Shown here one piece after another: positions 1 through 7,416 of a stretch of DNA of 27,487 nucleotides (position 1 is its first letter; every line of letters begins with the position of its first letter). The notes beneath the pieces were generated by a model. It searched no databases. It was given only the letters and a program-made list of their open reading frames with translations, and had not been told where the DNA came from. The stretch is from assembly GCA_913046155.1 (NCBI GenBank), contig CAJWRY010000005.1, positions 1-27,487 of the forward strand, written 5' to 3'. The DNA comes from an uncultured Candidatus Nemicrothrix sp. GTDB lineage: Bacteria > Actinomycetota > Acidimicrobiia > Acidimicrobiales > UBA8592. Both the position numbers and the translations under genes were made by a program.

Positions 1-11
1 ATAAATTTCAT
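1..11 (-). CDS. 5' end of a TPP-controlled gene (partial, runs off the window)
   Basis: An ATG at 11-9 on the minus strand lies 5 bases after a GGAGG ribosome-binding site (21-17), which is the 3' end of the TPP riboswitch. Only Met-Lys-Phe and part of a fourth codon are inside the window, so the product cannot be read. Genes directly under such riboswitches are normally thiamine biosynthesis or transport genes (for example thiC, thiE, thiM or a transporter). The choice among these is open. Confidence 0.55.
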
Positions 12-14
12 GAT

Positions 15-90
15 TTCCTCCGCTGGAATTACCCAGATCAGGTTCAAGGGTCTGCATTCGCATTCTCAGCCTGTTACCAAGCTCCCCTAT
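15..90 (-). promoter_or_regulatory. TPP riboswitch (THI element)
   Basis: Read on the minus strand, the segment has the conserved THI-box elements in order: GGGGAGC (87-81), CTGAGA (69-64), ACCC followed by TTGAACCTGATCTGGGTAA, then TTCCAGCGGAGGAA ending near 16. These are the pyrimidine-sensing and pyrophosphate-sensing parts of the TPP aptamer. The final GGAGG doubles as the Shine-Dalgarno sequence of the gene starting at 11. Ligand binding would therefore hide the ribosome-binding site, which suggests control at translation initiation. There is no room for a separate terminator hairpin between aptamer and start codon. Confidence 0.93.
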
Positions 91-100
91 TATTTTTTCA

Positions 101-130
101 ATTATACAGCATAAGGATATCTCGTGTCAG
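101..130 (-). promoter_or_regulatory. Promoter of the TPP-riboswitch transcript
   Basis: On the minus strand, CTGACA (130-125) and a perfect TATAAT (106-101) are separated by 18 bases. Transcription would start near 94, a few bases before the first conserved riboswitch bases. This is a near-consensus housekeeping sigma-factor promoter. It overlaps the region just upstream of the divergent gene at 171. Confidence 0.7.
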
Positions 131-157
131 GAGTGTGTCAGATGTCATCTAAACGGA

Positions 158-163
158 TACCAT
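158..163 (+). promoter_or_regulatory. Candidate -10 element for a leaderless transcript
   Basis: TACCAT fits TANNNT and ends 7 bases before the ATG at 171. No Shine-Dalgarno sequence precedes that ATG, and the frame is closed by a TAA at 150-152. The mRNA may therefore begin at or next to the start codon. No good -35 element is visible. Confidence 0.4.
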
Positions 164-170
164 TCGTTCC

Positions 171-1280
171 ATGCCAAATCGTTTGGATATAGAAATAACT
201 AGCCAGACAACTGACTCTTCCTACACTTGGCGTTCCGCTGGCGCTAAGGAACCTAAAGGAACGATAAAGGCCTCACTTCTTCCATCAGGTGTGGCTATCG
301 GCGATGTTCTTAAGGTAGAAGCAGACTTCATGATCGACGGGATTGAGATAACAGCTGTTCTACCCCAAAAGACCAAAAAAGACGGGCCGGAACTTTTAGA
401 ATTATTTGGTACAGGAAAAGAAACTGCTGGTGTAACAACCTCCTTAGTTAAAAAGGGCGGTAAACGAAAACGCCGGAACAATGAGAGGGGTAGCTCAAGA
501 AATAAGCATACTAAAGATAGAAAACAGCAGGAAAGCTCGAAATCCAGGCCCGAAAGAAAAAGTCGCAAGCCTTATCGGAGCCCCAGGGGTAAGCGACTTA
601 AGCCTTCCAAAGAGTATCGTAATCAATTCATTGAATCTCTACCTGAATTGCATAAGCCCTTAGCCAAAGAGCTATCTGGCAGCACTATTCCAAATTTACG
701 GAAAACTATTGAAAAGATGGAATTGCCCGAAGGTTTTCCTGAAGCTTTACTTGACTATGCCGAAAATTTAAATCAGCAACTGAAGATGGCTGAGTGGATG
801 GACAAAGCCACAGCAATTGAAAAAAATATTGAAAGCATTGACCTTCAAGACTTCCGGTCAGTTGTTGCCTCATCAGGTCGATGGGCTAAGTCAACAGAAT
901 CGATAGCAGTTAAAGAGAGACTTGAATTAAAGCTCAATGAACGGATTGATAAAGATCACAAGAAATGGATTAACTCTATTGAGGAAGCGCTCAAAGAGGA
1001 CAAGACAGTTCGAGCTCTCAACCTAAGCTCTCGCTCCCCTAAAGCCGGTGCGCAGCTTCCAGAAGCTATAACAAATGGCCTTGTAGAGCAGGCCAGTAAA
1101 TCTTTAAACTCGGAAACGACCGCTTATCGATGGTCAATCGTTGCAGAAGCTGTCGCATTTTCACCAGTTCGCCAGAAGGTTATTCCAGAGGGATTACCGA
1201 CCGAGATCTCTGAAGAGCTTAACAAGAGCATCAAAAAACACGGAGAACGAATACCTCAGATTTCAAAGCTTTTTCGCTAA
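171..1280 (+). CDS. Basic conserved-looking protein of unknown function, 369 aa
   Basis: I do not recognise a named family. The first 70 or so residues look like a small beta-rich module (hydrophobic and acidic strands around LLPSGVAIGDVLKVEAD), which could be an OB- or TRAM-like fold. Residues about 94-146 are an extremely Lys/Arg-rich, probably disordered stretch. The remainder (about 147-369) is predicted helical, with a conserved-looking LSSRSPKAGAQLP segment. A beta module joined to a long basic linker suggests nucleic-acid or ribosome binding, but this is inference. ATG 171 is the only start after the in-frame stop at 150. The gene stands alone, divergent from the riboswitch transcript and convergent with the acetyltransferase, which it nearly touches. 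Confidence 0.85.
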   Translation: MPNRLDIEITSQTTDSSYTWRSAGAKEPKGTIKASLLPSGVAIGDVLKVEADFMIDGIEITAVLPQKTKKDGPELLELFGTGKETAGVTTSLVKKGGKRKRRNNERGSSRNKHTKDRKQQESSKSRPERKSRKPYRSPRGKRLKPSKEYRNQFIESLPELHKPLAKELSGSTIPNLRKTIEKMELPEGFPEALLDYAENLNQQLKMAEWMDKATAIEKNIESIDLQDFRSVVASSGRWAKSTESIAVKERLELKLNERIDKDHKKWINSIEEALKEDKTVRALNLSSRSPKAGAQLPEAITNGLVEQASKSLNSETTAYRWSIVAEAVAFSPVRQKVIPEGLPTEISEELNKSIKKHGERIPQISKLFR

Positions 1281-1281
1281 C

Positions 1282-1755
1282 TTAATCAAGTTTTTTTGAA
1301 ACTTCAATCAACCTAGCTGTTACTTTAAATCTCTCATAAAAATTCTTCATGTGTCTATCACCGGGAAAAGTCCTACCTAATAATTGGCTAGCTCCGTTAG
1401 CATTCGCCCAGTCAATAGAAGCATTCATTAAATGTTCCCCTACCCCAACTTCACGTACATCAACATGGACAAAGACTTCGTCTACACGCGCAGCAAGGTC
1501 ACTATCTAGGGGAAAAAGGTGGATAAGCATGAATCCGACCGGAACTTCGTCAAATTCACCGATCAGAATAGTTTTGTCTTTGGACTCTAGGTAATCACGG
1601 AAGATCTGGGAAGGGGGACCCTCTAAAGCCTCGAGTGCAAGCCAGATGTCCGCAGCTTTATATGTAGAAGCTTCATTCCGAGATGCTAAAAAAAGTTTTT
1701 CAAAGTCTCCATAGTCCTCTTTGACTGCAAACCGAGCTGACTCAAATCCAGACAT
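1282..1755 (-). CDS. GNAT-family N-acetyltransferase
   Basis: A 157-residue, single-domain acetyltransferase of the Gcn5-related superfamily, expected to move an acetyl group from acetyl-CoA to an amine. The acetyl-CoA pyrophosphate-binding motif A is visible as VDEVFVHVDVREVGVGEHLM (about 91-110), with R101-x-x-G-x-G. It follows a central beta strand (GEFDEVPVGFMLIHL). Near the end, GDRHMKNFYERF matches the usual C-terminal helix. The substrate cannot be inferred. ATG 1755 has a GGAGAAGGA stretch about 8 bases upstream. The gene starts 21 bases after the DUF4193 gene, so the two are probably cotranscribed. The stop is 1 base from that of the convergent gene. Confidence 0.88.
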   Translation of the reverse strand: MSGFESARFAVKEDYGDFEKLFLASRNEASTYKAADIWLALEALEGPPSQIFRDYLESKDKTILIGEFDEVPVGFMLIHLFPLDSDLAARVDEVFVHVDVREVGVGEHLMNASIDWANANGASQLLGRTFPGDRHMKNFYERFKVTARLIEVSKKLD

Positions 1756-1776
1756 ATATAGATTCCTTCTCCTGCA

Positions 1777-2199
1777 TTACATTTCTGCGCCGCAGTTTGG
1801 GCAAGCTCCTTCTTCATCTATTGCCTTTTGAGAAACTAAGGTGAAACAACTCTGGCATAAGACTTCATCTTCTTTAGCTGACAGAGGTTCATCAGAATCT
1901 ACTTTTTCGCTTGAATTAGTTTGGGACTCGTTACTCTCGTCGTCATCTTCGTCGTCATCTGCTGCGATTCTCTCTTGGAGAATAGCCGATAGATCGGCCT
2001 CTACTTCGTCATCGTCGTCCTCTTCTGACTCCGCAACTTCTTCTAGAGAAGCATCTTCTTCAAATTCTTCGTCGTCATCATCATCAAACATCTCACCGTC
2101 TTCAACGTCCTCAATGGCATCGTCTTCCGGGTCAACACCCTCAAGATCAGCTTCAGCGTCTTCGTATTCTTCTTCAAGTTCGGATTTTTCCTCAGCCAC
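1777..2199 (-). CDS. DUF4193-type acidic zinc-ribbon protein
   Basis: A 140-residue protein with two parts. Residues 1 to about 100 are almost entirely Asp/Glu with scattered hydrophobic residues (the segment EADLSAILQERIAADDD is the recognisable core). Residues about 113-140 form a zinc-ribbon-like tail with CQSCF and CPNCG. This arrangement resembles the actinobacterial DUF4193 family, such as mycobacterial Rv2699c, whose tail carries CSSCF and CTDC. The function of that family is not known. The start is GTG, with AAGGAAG just upstream. The long Asp/Glu tract comes from GAT/GAA-type repeats, which create a serine-rich antisense frame that should be ignored. The gene sits between thyX and the acetyltransferase. 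Confidence 0.8.
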   Translation of the reverse strand: MAEEKSELEEEYEDAEADLEGVDPEDDAIEDVEDGEMFDDDDDEEFEEDASLEEVAESEEDDDDEVEADLSAILQERIAADDDEDDDESNESQTNSSEKVDSDEPLSAKEDEVLCQSCFTLVSQKAIDEEGACPNCGAEM

Positions 2200-2275
2200 C
2201 TTACTTCCTTATAACTAGGCTATTTAACGAGGACTATAGAGCCTTTATCGCCAATAAGGGTGTTAATTCCAAGTT

Positions 2276-3886
2276 TTATTTTGTTGACTGTCGTTTTTCT
2301 TGAGCTCTCCGCTCACTTTGGAGTCTCTCAAGGTCAGTTTCATCTGTGTGGTCAACGAATTTCATCATTTCGGAAATTACGGTGTGCCCAGCTTCTTTAG
2401 CAATTAGCCTATGCATTTCTTGTCCCACTTCACGATACGAGGGGTGCCCCTGGGGTGTTGTTCTGAGCTCAATTAAATGCATGGCCGACCTAGCGTTTAT
2501 GTTCATATTGAATCGAATTTTATATGCCAAATTTATGGCATACGAGGCTTGATCGGGGAAATCATCAACCAGCAAGTCATATAGCGCTGCAGAACGCTCC
2601 ATAGCCTCCTCGTAAACTGCCCCCATACCTGCTGCGTTCACGAGTGGTGAAGAGATGTAGCCATGATGAGGGCTGAGGTTTTGCCAGTCCATTGATAACA
2701 TTCGATGCCGTTGGAGATCCCTAAAAGCACCATAATCCACTAGGACGTCGAATCTATAAAATGGGCGCTCAAGGGCACGACCTGGTTTATGTCGTCTGTT
2801 ACGTCTGTCGCCCACATATGCTCTGGCAACTGCCATTCGGTCTTCGTGGTTCATTCCAGCTACTCGTCTTTCAAGTTGCTCCTCTGACATTGTTGAATGC
2901 GGGTACATCATGGAAGCGATCATCTTCACTTCGCCTTCTGGATCAAAATCTACAAGTCTGACGGTCGGCGAAGGGTCAACAATTGACCCTTCAGGAAATA
3001 ATGCTGCCACTACGTCCGCAGTGTCTTCACGTGTCTCCTGCAAATATTCGCTCCAAACTACTCCCCTATCTTCTCTGTCTACTCTTTCAAGAAAAGATGG
3101 AATGACTTTCCTCAACTCACGGAGCATAAGGTCTGCATAGTATCTTGACTCAGGTAAAGGATGAGATCTCATTCGAAGGAGCAGCGCTTCATAAGCTTGA
3201 CCTGTTCCATAAATTCCCACGTTGGATAGAGAGGCCGCAGGCAAAAGTCCTCGAAGAGCATCAAAAGCTTTTGCCTTTACTGCTTGCCGATAGACAAAGT
3301 CACCGTCATCTGGATGTTTAGGAAACTGATCGCGAACGAAATCCTGCATTTGAGGAACGAGATGGGCATAGGTGTCAAATATGCGATCCATATCGCCTAT
3401 ATATCTGGCACCAAAGCTGGAATCCATGATTTCAGGATCTCGGTAATACCTATATCTGCCACCGAAACGCGAATCATAAGAAATGTAGCGGGTAGATTGC
3501 TCGAGGTAGCTCATCAATCTTCCCCATTCAAGAACTTTTGTTAGAAGATTTGAAGCTTGTTCACATGCTAGGTGGACACCACCTAATTGAGCAACGGAGT
3601 CGTCTCCATACTCAAAAAATATCCTGTGATAAAGTTTCTCAGCATGCTCGAGGCCAATAGTAGCATCAATAGATGCATCTCCAGAGATATCTAAGTCCCC
3701 AAGAAATTCGTCCAGAAAAAGACGTCGTAAGCTTTTTGCTGAACGACTGTATCGAGCAAATAGAGCTCCTTTAACGACTTCTGGTAGATTTACAAGCGCA
3801 AATACTGGCTGGTCTAGATTCGTGAAGTATCTCCGAAGAACATCGGATTCTTCTGTTGTCCAATCTTCAGCAATGTAAACACTCAC
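2276..3886 (-). CDS. Tandem two-domain ThyX-like (flavin-dependent thymidylate synthase family) protein
   Basis: A 536-residue protein built from two ThyX-like halves; classical ThyX has about 220-250 residues. The N-terminal half has GRLMSYLEQSTRY (122-134) and a later LLPAASLSNVGIYGTGQAYE helix. The C-terminal half has LQRHRMLSMDWQNLSPHHGY (391-410) and NARSAMHLIELRTTPQGH (464-481). ThyX makes dTMP from dUMP using FAD and methylene-tetrahydrofolate, and its signature is RHRxxSxxxxSxR. Here RHR survives only in the second half, and the S-x-R end only in the first. The protein may be a pseudo-symmetric enzyme or may have another role. The start is GTG without a Shine-Dalgarno sequence but with TAATCT upstream. 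It follows the orphan lipid-kinase gene by 56 bases. Confidence 0.82.
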   Translation of the reverse strand: MSVYIAEDWTTEESDVLRRYFTNLDQPVFALVNLPEVVKGALFARYSRSAKSLRRLFLDEFLGDLDISGDASIDATIGLEHAEKLYHRIFFEYGDDSVAQLGGVHLACEQASNLLTKVLEWGRLMSYLEQSTRYISYDSRFGGRYRYYRDPEIMDSSFGARYIGDMDRIFDTYAHLVPQMQDFVRDQFPKHPDDGDFVYRQAVKAKAFDALRGLLPAASLSNVGIYGTGQAYEALLLRMRSHPLPESRYYADLMLRELRKVIPSFLERVDREDRGVVWSEYLQETREDTADVVAALFPEGSIVDPSPTVRLVDFDPEGEVKMIASMMYPHSTMSEEQLERRVAGMNHEDRMAVARAYVGDRRNRRHKPGRALERPFYRFDVLVDYGAFRDLQRHRMLSMDWQNLSPHHGYISSPLVNAAGMGAVYEEAMERSAALYDLLVDDFPDQASYAINLAYKIRFNMNINARSAMHLIELRTTPQGHPSYREVGQEMHRLIAKEAGHTVISEMMKFVDHTDETDLERLQSERRAQEKRQSTK

Positions 3887-3894
3887 GACATCTG

Positions 3895-3900
3895 AGATTA
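3895..3900 (-). promoter_or_regulatory. Candidate -10 element upstream of the ThyX-like gene
   Basis: TAATCT (minus strand) fits TANNNT and ends 8 bases before the GTG at 3886. No ribosome-binding site precedes this GTG, so a leaderless or near-leaderless transcript is plausible. A -35 element is not evident. Confidence 0.35.
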
Positions 3901-3942
3901 GGCTTTTTCTAGATCCAATATGTGGAGGGGGACAAAATTATT

Positions 3943-4554
3943 TTAAAGCAACACCACCGCGATTGCGTGAGGGATGATTGAGATAGATATTTCTTTACTA
4001 TAGGCAATTTTTTTCCCGTCAATAACAACTTTTCTTTTCCCCCTTTCTTTGATCATGTAGGTTCGTTTCTTTGACGTTTTAATCTGCGGATGCGGGAGGT
4101 GGTCTCCACTCTTGGCACGTTTGTATGCCTTCTTTGATTGACGGAACGAGAGGGAGAATTCGACAATGTCTAGGAGTCCATCTGATGGATGACTCTTAGG
4201 TGAGATGCGCCTGTGGCCGATGATTGGTGAATTGACTACCCATATCGTGTACCAAGGTTTTAGTGGCTTTGATATTTTGCAATAACTGGCAAATAGATAA
4301 TTTGATTTGCCAATCACAAGCTGCCCGAGGTCTAGTTTTAATCCGACAGTGCCCTCGTTACCTGCTCTCTCACCCACTCCTCTACCGCCAAGGGATTCGT
4401 ATAGGTCACCTCCCTGAAGTCCAATTAAATTTTCACCGCTCTCATAGAGTTCAATTATTTCCCTTTCATTCGAAGCAACTTTTAACGAAGCAGATACTTT
4501 GGTTTGAAATTGCCAGCTCCCAAGGTAGTCAGCTTTGTTGTTATATTCAGGCAT
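3943..4554 (-). CDS. Orphan C-terminal domain of a YegS/diacylglycerol-kinase-like lipid kinase
   Basis: A 203-residue protein resembling the second, beta-rich domain of YegS/DgkB-type lipid kinases. NSPIIGHRRISPKSHPSDGLLDIVEF matches the 'aPgAdpsDGLLDvv' region, and VVIDGKKIAYSKEISISIIP matches the C-terminal 'vDGEp' strands. The N-terminal ATP-binding kinase domain with its GGDGT motif is absent, so a kinase reaction on its own is unlikely. I place the start at ATG 4554, giving an ATGCCTGA overlap of 8 bases with the tatC stop. A longer open frame back to 4665 would lie inside tatC and adds residues that look like antisense noise. The position directly after tatC suggests cotranscription. 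Its function is unknown. Confidence 0.68.
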   Translation of the reverse strand: MPEYNNKADYLGSWQFQTKVSASLKVASNEREIIELYESGENLIGLQGGDLYESLGGRGVGERAGNEGTVGLKLDLGQLVIGKSNYLFASYCKISKPLKPWYTIWVVNSPIIGHRRISPKSHPSDGLLDIVEFSLSFRQSKKAYKRAKSGDHLPHPQIKTSKKRTYMIKERGKRKVVIDGKKIAYSKEISISIIPHAIAVVLL

Positions 4555-5305
4555 GAGATTTAGCTTTGGTGAGATTTCTCTTTCGTAACCAGCCGTAAAG
4601 GATTGAGAATTCATATAGCGCATACATTGGTATAGCCAAAGCGAGGAGCGAGATTGGATCACCACTTGGAGTTATAATTGCGACGACTATAACAATTATG
4701 ACAACTGCATAGCGCCACTGTCGTCTTAGTGTCTCATATTGAAGCAGAGTTAAACGTTGCAATGTTATTAGAACGACAGGAAGTTGAAATCCAATACCAA
4801 AAGCCAGCATCATTTTTATGATAAACGTGATGTAGGCCTTGGCTCTAAATTCTGTAACGAGGTCAGTGCCGCCAATTGTAACTAGAAAATCTAGTGCTCT
4901 GGGAAGAGTAGCAAAAGCGAGATAGCACCCAAACGCGAATAGTGAGGCACCGAAACCAACCATTATTATGCCGTGGCGCTTTTCATTACGATGCAAACCT
5001 GGGCTAATGAATTTCCAAAATTGCCATAATATAATCGGAAAGGCAAGAATGATACCTGAATATGCAGCGACCATAAAGCGAGTGTTTAAACCCTCTAAAG
5101 GTTCATCAACGCGAAGCGTACAATCTTTATCTAGAGTGTCGCAATAGGGTTGCAAAATAAAATCTAATATCAGCGGATAAAGAATCCAACCGGCTACTCC
5201 GGCGAATGCAGTGGCTACAAGAGCACGAATTATTCTTGTCCGCAGCTCACCTAGATGTTCAAGGACCCTCATTCGTCCCTCAGGATTATTTTTCTTCGTC
5301 AACAT
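4547..5305 (-). CDS. tatC: Twin-arginine translocase subunit TatC
   Basis: A 252-residue polytopic membrane protein and the core receptor of the Tat pathway, which exports folded proteins carrying an RR signal peptide. The N-terminal region NNPEGRMRVLEHLGELRTRI matches the conserved 'NPdarMsLveHLeELRtRl' of actinobacterial TatC. Six hydrophobic segments follow, with ITPSGDPISLLALAIPMYALYE near the last two. ATG 5305 is preceded by GGAG at a spacing of 6, and the residues it adds match actinobacterial homologues. Starts at GTG 5317 or ATG 5272 are possible but fit less well. The gene overlaps tatA by 20 bases and the next gene by 8. Confidence 0.96.
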   Translation of the reverse strand: MLTKKNNPEGRMRVLEHLGELRTRIIRALVATAFAGVAGWILYPLILDFILQPYCDTLDKDCTLRVDEPLEGLNTRFMVAAYSGIILAFPIILWQFWKFISPGLHRNEKRHGIIMVGFGASLFAFGCYLAFATLPRALDFLVTIGGTDLVTEFRAKAYITFIIKMMLAFGIGFQLPVVLITLQRLTLLQYETLRRQWRYAVVIIVIVVAIITPSGDPISLLALAIPMYALYEFSILYGWLRKRNLTKAKSHA

Positions 5306-5588
5306 CGGATTCTCCACTTGCTGGCTTTGAAAGTGAATCTATGCTCGAAGTGTTGTCAACCTCGTTTGACTCCCTTCGTATGAGCTCTTTACCTCTTTCA
5401 CGAGCCGCTTCTTCAATTGGATCGTCAAAGGAATTTCGGATTTCGTCTTGGAAACTTTGATTGAAACGTCGAATTGTTGCCGACAGCCTGCCTAAAGCGT
5501 TGGCAACTTCGGGAAGTTTAGAAGGGCCAATAAAAATTACAATCACCAGAATGATGATCAGAAGCTCGCCGCCACCTATGTTGAACAC
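5286..5588 (-). CDS. tatA: Tat translocase TatA/TatB-family subunit
   Basis: A 100-residue protein with a single N-terminal membrane helix (GGGELLIIILVIVIFIG, about residues 5-21), then the hinge GPSKLPEVANALGRL and an amphipathic helix. The rest is a charged, disordered tail. This is the standard TatA/TatB layout. Members oligomerise around TatC to form the export path. The ELL at the helix start and the GPSKLPE hinge do not decide firmly between TatA and TatB. The start is a GTG with no Shine-Dalgarno sequence but with TACTCT exactly 6 bases upstream, so the Tat pair may have its own leaderless transcript. lepB ends 39 bases upstream. Confidence 0.9.
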   Translation of the reverse strand: MFNIGGGELLIIILVIVIFIGPSKLPEVANALGRLSATIRRFNQSFQDEIRNSFDDPIEEAARERGKELIRRESNEVDNTSSIDSLSKPASGESDVDEEK

Positions 5589-5594
5589 ATTTAA

Positions 5595-5600
5595 AGAGTA
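5595..5600 (-). promoter_or_regulatory. Candidate -10 element for leaderless tatA
   Basis: TACTCT on the minus strand occupies -12 to -7 relative to the tatA GTG at 5588. This is the spacing expected if transcription begins at the start codon. The 39-base gap after lepB leaves room for it. Confidence 0.5.
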
Positions 5601-5627
5601 CCCAAATGTACCTATTTCAACACAATC

Positions 5628-6449
5628 TTACAAAAGTTTAAGGCTACCCAATGGCCAAATCCTGATGAAAGCTCGTCCAACAATATCATCTGTATTCACT
5701 GGACCAAAATATCTTGAGTCTCGAGAGCCAGACCTGTTATCCCCCATAACGAAAATAAAATTTTCCGGAACAAGGCACGTGTTTGCTACGGATTCCGGAC
5801 AAAGGTCTTCAAATACAAAACCTTGGGTAACAACTCCTTCAGCTAAATAGGGTTCAACTAGCAATTTGCGGTCCTTTGCTCCTCTTTCAGTTATAAATAT
5901 CTCCCCGTCAGATATTTCAAGTATCTCTCCTTCAGTTGCAATTACTCGCTTTATTAAGTCTGTTTCATTGCCTGTTTCAAGATCAGTTCGTTTAAATACG
6001 ACAAGGTCTCCCCTACTGACTTCTCCGAATTCGTAGCTCAATTTATTAACGAGTACCCTATCTCCCACCTGTAGCGCTGGTGTCATGGACGATGAGGGTA
6101 TGTAGTATGCCTGCATTAAAAATGTTTTTATTAAGAAAGCAACTAACAAAGCTCCAACAATTACTGCTAGCCACTCAATTGTCTTCTTAATAGATTTTTT
6201 TGACTTCTCTTGGTCACTTTCTTCAGGTATCTCAGGAATATTAATAGTTCCCTCTTCATCTGGGTAGGGGTACTGCTCATAGGTTTCTATAGGTTTTACT
6301 ACAAGATCTTCTTCACTATTTTCTTCTTGGTCAGTTATCTTCCCCGTAGGCTCTTCGTTAGACCCATAGGAACTAATCAGCGCACGACTGACGACATCGT
6401 CTATCCAGTCCGACCCACTAGTTTCAGAATTTTGCTCGTCTTTAGTCAT
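5628..6449 (-). CDS. lepB: Signal peptidase I
   Basis: A 273-residue type I signal peptidase that removes signal peptides from exported preproteins on the outer face of the membrane. A long acidic cytoplasmic N-terminus (about residues 1-88) is followed by one membrane helix (about 91-110). Next come the catalytic serine in IPSSSMTP (S121), the general-base lysine in DLIKRVI (K167) and the conserved VMGDNRSGSRDSRYFGPV box. The Ser-Lys dyad and all family boxes are intact. The N-terminal extension is longer than in most homologues. The start overlaps the pafC stop by 8 bases (ATGACTAA), so translation is probably coupled. tatA and tatC follow, making an export cluster. Confidence 0.96.
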   Translation of the reverse strand: MTKDEQNSETSGSDWIDDVVSRALISSYGSNEEPTGKITDQEENSEEDLVVKPIETYEQYPYPDEEGTINIPEIPEESDQEKSKKSIKKTIEWLAVIVGALLVAFLIKTFLMQAYYIPSSSMTPALQVGDRVLVNKLSYEFGEVSRGDLVVFKRTDLETGNETDLIKRVIATEGEILEISDGEIFITERGAKDRKLLVEPYLAEGVVTQGFVFEDLCPESVANTCLVPENFIFVMGDNRSGSRDSRYFGPVNTDDIVGRAFIRIWPLGSLKLL

Positions 6450-7416
6450 CCAAACCGTATCTACTAAGAATTCGTTTCGCTAAGCTGTACCCTGCATCGC
6501 TATCTACACCAGAGGCCGCTTTAATGACACTAGCCCCTGGGTCTAATTGCAATAAAAGTCGCCCCAACCATATGTTCGAAGACACAGGGAGAGTAACTTC
6601 AAGCATATTATTTTCTTTTTCAATTACAGAGTGAGTTGGATATTTTGAGACAATCCAACTGTCAGATTTTTTGACCAATAGAGTTGCCCGTCCTTCCACA
6701 GAGAACTGAAAGTCAAGATCAATGGGGTTCTGAGTCGGCTCAACTTCTAGTCCCTCTAAAAACTCTATATCTATGTCCTCGTTAGAAATTTCAGCATGAA
6801 TGATCCTATCCATTCGAAAAGTCCTCAAGTCACTCGCCGTTTCACAATACGCCCTTAGATAGAGATACCTGTCGTTTATCCCCAAACCTAATGGCTGAAT
6901 GGTTCTATTGCTTGAGTAGTCTTCGTTGAATGAGTAATAGGTGATGGTCATCTTTTTGCTATTTAACAATGACTCATTGGTTATTGAGTATATTTCGCTA
7001 CCCCTGACACCAGGGTCTATGACAACTTGCTCTTGATTCGCTCCTATGCAGTTTGCCACTTTGTCCAGAGCACTAACTAACGATGAATGTGCTGAATCCT
7101 CATCAATTAATTGCAGGAGCATCTTCCCTTTAGCTAGTAAAGAGAAAGCTTCTGCATAGGTTAGATTTAATGGTCGTGCAAGATAGTTTGCTTGACTAAT
7201 CCAAACTTCGTCATCTTGAAGATTAATTTCAATTAGATTGTCTGGTGTATGCGGGTGAGGGCCAACAAAGAACAAAACCTTTGTTAGGTCATTTAGCATT
7301 GTTTCACGGGGGTACTGAAAGCGATCTACCAATTCATCAATCGTCGCTCCATTATTCTCTATCAGCCATGGGACCATTGAGACTAAACGTTCAAGCCTTT
7401 CGGTAGCTTTAAGCAT
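6442..7416 (-). CDS. pafC: WYL-domain transcription activator PafC
   Basis: A 324-residue protein with an N-terminal winged-helix region (TERLERLVSMVPWLIENNGA) and a central WYL domain around residues 155-230. The segments RYLYLRAYC and LRTFRMDRI mark the WYL fold. A C-terminal extension follows. In mycobacteria PafB and PafC form a heterodimer that activates the LexA-independent DNA-damage response and binds single-stranded DNA through WYL. The opening 'VPWLIENNGA...HPHTPDNLIEI' matches PafC rather than PafB. I start it at ATG 7416, which has GAGG 6-7 bases upstream and an ATGCTTAA overlap with the pafB stop. ATG 7428 is the alternative. Confidence 0.88.
   Translation of the reverse strand: MLKATERLERLVSMVPWLIENNGATIDELVDRFQYPRETMLNDLTKVLFFVGPHPHTPDNLIEINLQDDEVWISQANYLARPLNLTYAEAFSLLAKGKMLLQLIDEDSAHSSLVSALDKVANCIGANQEQVVIDPGVRGSEIYSITNESLLNSKKMTITYYSFNEDYSSNRTIQPLGLGINDRYLYLRAYCETASDLRTFRMDRIIHAEISNEDIDIEFLEGLEVEPTQNPIDLDFQFSVEGRATLLVKKSDSWIVSKYPTHSVIEKENNMLEVTLPVSSNIWLGRLLLQLDPGASVIKAASGVDSDAGYSLAKRILSRYGLDD

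Noticed and set aside
1279..1297. AACTT-AATC-AAGTT hairpin followed by T residues after the gene at 171
   Set aside because: The stem is only 5 A/T-rich pairs and lies inside the convergent acetyltransferase coding end, so I do not call it a terminator.
1841..2218. Serine-rich 125-codon open frame on the plus strand
   Set aside because: It is the antisense image of the Asp/Glu tract of the DUF4193 gene; GAT/GAA repeats read as Ser codons in reverse. It has no ribosome-binding site and no recognisable motif.
2222..2275. Imperfect inverted repeat CCTTTAT/ATAAGG after the ThyX-like gene
   Set aside because: The stem has a bulge and no T run follows on either strand, so it is not convincing as a terminator.
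4555..4665. N-terminal extension of the lipid-kinase-like gene inside tatC
   Set aside because: These residues come from a second frame of strongly conserved tatC coding sequence. ATG 4554 gives a normal 8-base overlap.
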